From NCBI GenBank assembly GCA_020356305.1, contig CP070636.1, forward strand, positions 581,271 through 586,753: a DNA stretch of 5,483 bases. The letters run 5' to 3'. The notes under the pieces were generated by a model. It did not search any database, had not been told where the DNA came from, and was given only the letters and a program-made list of their open reading frames with translations. Positions within the stretch are counted from its first letter, which is position 1. Each line of letters opens with the position of its first letter. Positions 3,064 to 5,483 of this stretch are shown here, one piece after another. Origin of the DNA: Candidatus Bathyarchaeota archaeon. Its GTDB lineage: Archaea; Thermoproteota; Bathyarchaeia; Bathyarchaeales; Bathyarchaeaceae. The position numbers were made by a program, and so were the translations under genes.

Positions 3064-5483
3064 ATGGAACCTCCAGAGAACGCTTTCAAGATGCTTGTCA
3101 AACCCATTCGCAGACTGATTGAGCAAAGAGAGTTCGAGGCGCCGACTGAGCCCCAAGAAAAAACCATACCCACAATTCTTGAGGGAAAAAATGTTCTATT
3201 AATCTCCCCGACGGCCACTGGCAAAACCGAAGCAGCTTTCCTTCCCGTTCTCGACATGCTCTTGAAAATGCCCGAAAGGCCTCGCGGAATCAAGATTCTA
3301 TACATAACCCCGCTAAGAGCCCTGAACAGAGATTTACTGGAGCGCCTTCAATGGTGGTGTAACCATTTAGACGTGAGATTAGCAGTGAGACACGGTGATA
3401 CTGACACTAAAGAGCGTACAAGACAGGCTCGAAGCCCCCCCGATATTCTGATTACCACTCCCGAAACTCTACAGGCCGTGTTGCCTGGAAGATTGATGCG
3501 CCGACACCTTCAAGAGATCAGATGGGTGATCGTCGACGAGGTTCATGAAATGGCAGACAGCAAACGTGGAAGCCAATTGTCACTGGCTCTGGAAAGACTT
3601 CGATGGGTCACCGGCAAAGATTTTCAAGTAGTTGGATTGTCAGCTACCATCGGCAGTCCCGAGAAGGTCGCTAGTTTTCTAGTCGGCAATGAGCGAAAAG
3701 TGGAAATTGTGAGGGTGCCCGTGGCCAGGCTTATGGAGTTAGAAATACTCTTCCCTCAGCCTAGTTCCAAAGATCACGAGCTCGCCTCCGTGCTCTTTAC
3801 TCATCCTGAGGTTGCCGCTCGACTACGCATCATTCGTGATCTTATTGAAAAACAAAAGTCAGTTCTTCTATTCACCAACACGCGCTCCGCCTCAGAAGTT
3901 TTGGCCAGCCGATTCAAAGTTTGGGACATCAATTTCCCAGTTTCTATTCACCATGGGTCTCTAGCCAAACCATCGAGGATCGCGGCTGAACGAGGACTGA
4001 AGAATGGTGAGCTAAAGGGACTAGTCTGCACCAGTTCACTGGAGTTGGGAATCGATGTTGGAAGGATAGATCTGGTAATACAGTATATGAGCCCTCGACA
4101 GGTTACACGTATCATCCAACGCGTTGGTAGAAGTGGACACAGAATCGGGCGTATCGCAAAAGGGCTCATAATTACAATGGACTCCGACGACACCCTTGAG
4201 GCCATGGTCATCGCCCGCATGGCGGGCAGAGAAGAGTTGGAACCAGTCATTGTACCGCCGAAACCCTATGATGCACTAGCTCATCAGATCATCGGGCTAT
4301 TAATGAAGAAAAAGCGTTGGTACTTCTACGAGATTTATGACCTGTTCAAAAACGCATATCCGTATGGCGATCTTACCCTGGAAGACATCGAAAAAGTTCT
4401 AACCTACATGCACTCCCGCTTCCCCAGACTGGCATGGGTATCATTTGAAGACATGCTTGCTCTCAAGCCGCGCCGAACCAAGGCCTTGTATGAATATTAC
4501 TTTGGAAACCTTTCCATGATCCCAGACGAAAAACAGTACCTTGTTGTAGATGAAACGTCGGAAACCGCTGTGGGCATATTGGACGAAGCCTTCATGGCAG
4601 AATACGGAAAACCAGGTGTCAAGTTCATCATCCGCGGAAGCCCATGGCGAATTTCAAGCGTGTCCGGCGACCACGTTTACGTGAAATCAGTTGATGACCC
4701 AACCGGAGCCATCCCAAGCTGGGTTGGAGAGCAAATCCCGGTTCCTTTCGAAGTCGCTCAGGAGGTCGGGTGGATAAGAGGTTTCATTGAAGAACAGATG
4801 AGGAGTAGAGTTTCGCCCGAAGAAACAGCGGATCGGTTGGCCCAGAAATACCCAGCGGACAAAGACACGATTGGGCGCGCCATGTTGGAAACTGTCAACC
4901 AGGTCAAGATGAACTGCCCCGTCCCAACTAATAGGCGGTTATTGATTGAAGATTGGGAGGACTTCGTCATTGTCCACGCTAACTTCGGATCTCTCACAAA
5001 CCGCGCTTTAGCCCAGCTAGTTGGTCATGTACTATCGGAACAAATTGGATACACAGTAGCAGTGCAACATGATCCATATCGCATTTTCATCCAAACCATG
5101 GGTGCCTCAAACGCTGACTACATAGTGGCACTATTTGACGAGATGAAGACGTGGCCCGATTCGACTATTCGAAACGAGATCATGAAGGCTGCTGTCAAGA
5201 CCGGAATTTTTAAACGACGAATGATCCACGTGGCTCGAAGGTTCGGCGCCTTGAAGAAATGGGTTGACATCAGCCGTGTTAGTCTCCGCAACTTGGTCAA
5301 AAGCTTTGAGGATACCGTCATATACGACGAGGCGCTCAAAGAGACGTTTACGAAGGACTTAGACCTAGAGCATATGATTCAGGTTCTACATGGAGTTGGA
5401 AAAGGTGAGTTTGAGATTCAAAAGGTGAAACCCGAAGGAGGTGCCTCTCCAATCGCAAGAGTTGGTTTAGAAAGAGCTAGCAT
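3064..5483 (+). CDS. lhr: Lhr-type superfamily 2 ATP-dependent helicase, 3' end missing
   Basis: The first 806 residues of an Lhr-type helicase; the frame is open to the right edge. Helicase motifs appear in order: Q-motif region EPQEKTIP (29-36), motif I PTATGKTE (49-56), Ia TPLRALN (82-88), Ib TTPETL (131-136), II DEVH (158-161), III SAT (193-195), IV LLFTNTR (268-274), V SSLELGIDVG (324-333), VI QRVGRSGH (352-359). After the two RecA domains come the winged-helix region (around 400-480), the Lhr beta-barrel hallmark (WRI at 528-530, IPSWVGE at 550-556) and the Lhr C-terminal block (HANFGS from 638, DPYRI at 670-674). Lhr enzymes translocate 3'-5' on single-stranded DNA and unwind RNA:DNA hybrids; archaeal forms are linked to repair and replication-fork or RNA-associated processing. 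Motif I has A51-T52 where many relatives have G-S; the essential G53-K54-T55 is intact. ATG 3064 gives a usual Lhr N-terminus. The aLhr1/aLhr2 subtype is not resolved. Confidence 0.95.
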   Translation, partial: MEPPENAFKMLVKPIRRLIEQREFEAPTEPQEKTIPTILEGKNVLLISPTATGKTEAAFLPVLDMLLKMPERPRGIKILYITPLRALNRDLLERLQWWCNHLDVRLAVRHGDTDTKERTRQARSPPDILITTPETLQAVLPGRLMRRHLQEIRWVIVDEVHEMADSKRGSQLSLALERLRWVTGKDFQVVGLSATIGSPEKVASFLVGNERKVEIVRVPVARLMELEILFPQPSSKDHELASVLFTHPEVAARLRIIRDLIEKQKSVLLFTNTRSASEVLASRFKVWDINFPVSIHHGSLAKPSRIAAERGLKNGELKGLVCTSSLELGIDVGRIDLVIQYMSPRQVTRIIQRVGRSGHRIGRIAKGLIITMDSDDTLEAMVIARMAGREELEPVIVPPKPYDALAHQIIGLLMKKKRWYFYEIYDLFKNAYPYGDLTLEDIEKVLTYMHSRFPRLAWVSFEDMLALKPRRTKALYEYYFGNLSMIPDEKQYLVVDETSETAVGILDEAFMAEYGKPGVKFIIRGSPWRISSVSGDHVYVKSVDDPTGAIPSWVGEQIPVPFEVAQEVGWIRGFIEEQMRSRVSPEETADRLAQKYPADKDTIGRAMLETVNQVKMNCPVPTNRRLLIEDWEDFVIVHANFGSLTNRALAQLVGHVLSEQIGYTVAVQHDPYRIFIQTMGASNADYIVALFDEMKTWPDSTIRNEIMKAAVKTGIFKRRMIHVARRFGALKKWVDISRVSLRNLVKSFEDTVIYDEALKETFTKDLDLEHMIQVLHGVGKGEFEIQKVKPEGGASPIARVGLERAS

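Noticed and set aside
3948..5339. Minus-strand frames at 3948-4250, 4758-4997 and 5118-5339
   Set aside because: All are antisense to the well-supported helicase gene and have no recognisable content.
1..5483. CRISPR array, tRNA, rRNA or complete insertion sequence
   Set aside because: No regularly spaced direct repeats, no cloverleaf or T-loop consensus, no rRNA-like sequence and no transposase frame were seen.

Overview
The window looks like a piece of archaeal chromosome, probably from the Bathyarchaeia/TACK side of the tree. The evidence is AT-rich TATA boxes about 25 bases upstream of starts, leaderless or near-leaderless genes, an archaeal/ER-type signal peptidase with a Ser-His-Asp arrangement, an archaeal Lhr-type helicase, and a small zinc ribbon whose core resembles the crenarchaeal chromatin protein Cren7. 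The lineage is an inference from protein style; no rRNA gene is present to confirm it.

Left part (1-841, minus strand): the 5' end of an unrecognised multi-pass membrane protein runs off the left edge. Upstream of it are a TATA box and a perfect 10-bp inverted repeat. Next comes a decayed fragment that resembles the extreme C-terminus of an archaeal tyrosine integrase, then a small complete MazG-like nucleotide pyrophosphohydrolase. The integrase-like tail suggests an old mobile-element insertion.

Middle part (842-2305): a 277-base intergenic region separates the MazG-like gene from a divergently transcribed ferritin-like (rubrerythrin-fold) protein on the plus strand. That gene converges on a signal peptidase I gene on the minus strand. 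The two 3' ends share a long inverted repeat flanked by A and T runs that could terminate both transcripts.

Right part (2306-5483): two 6-bp hairpins followed by a T run lie upstream of the signal peptidase promoter. Before them in transcription order is the small C4 zinc-ribbon gene, with a 43-codon open frame directly behind it in the same reading frame. The zinc-ribbon gene is divergent from a large plus-strand gene for an Lhr-type superfamily 2 helicase, which runs off the right edge after 806 codons. It is easily missed by tools that require a stop codon.

The genes do not form one pathway. They read as single-gene transcription units for membrane secretion, nucleotide clean-up, nucleic-acid remodelling and chromatin. 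No new multi-gene system is evident. The most unusual items are the integrase remnant, the palindromic element beside it, the convergent inverted-repeat terminator, and CG-alternating decamers confined largely to intergenic DNA.
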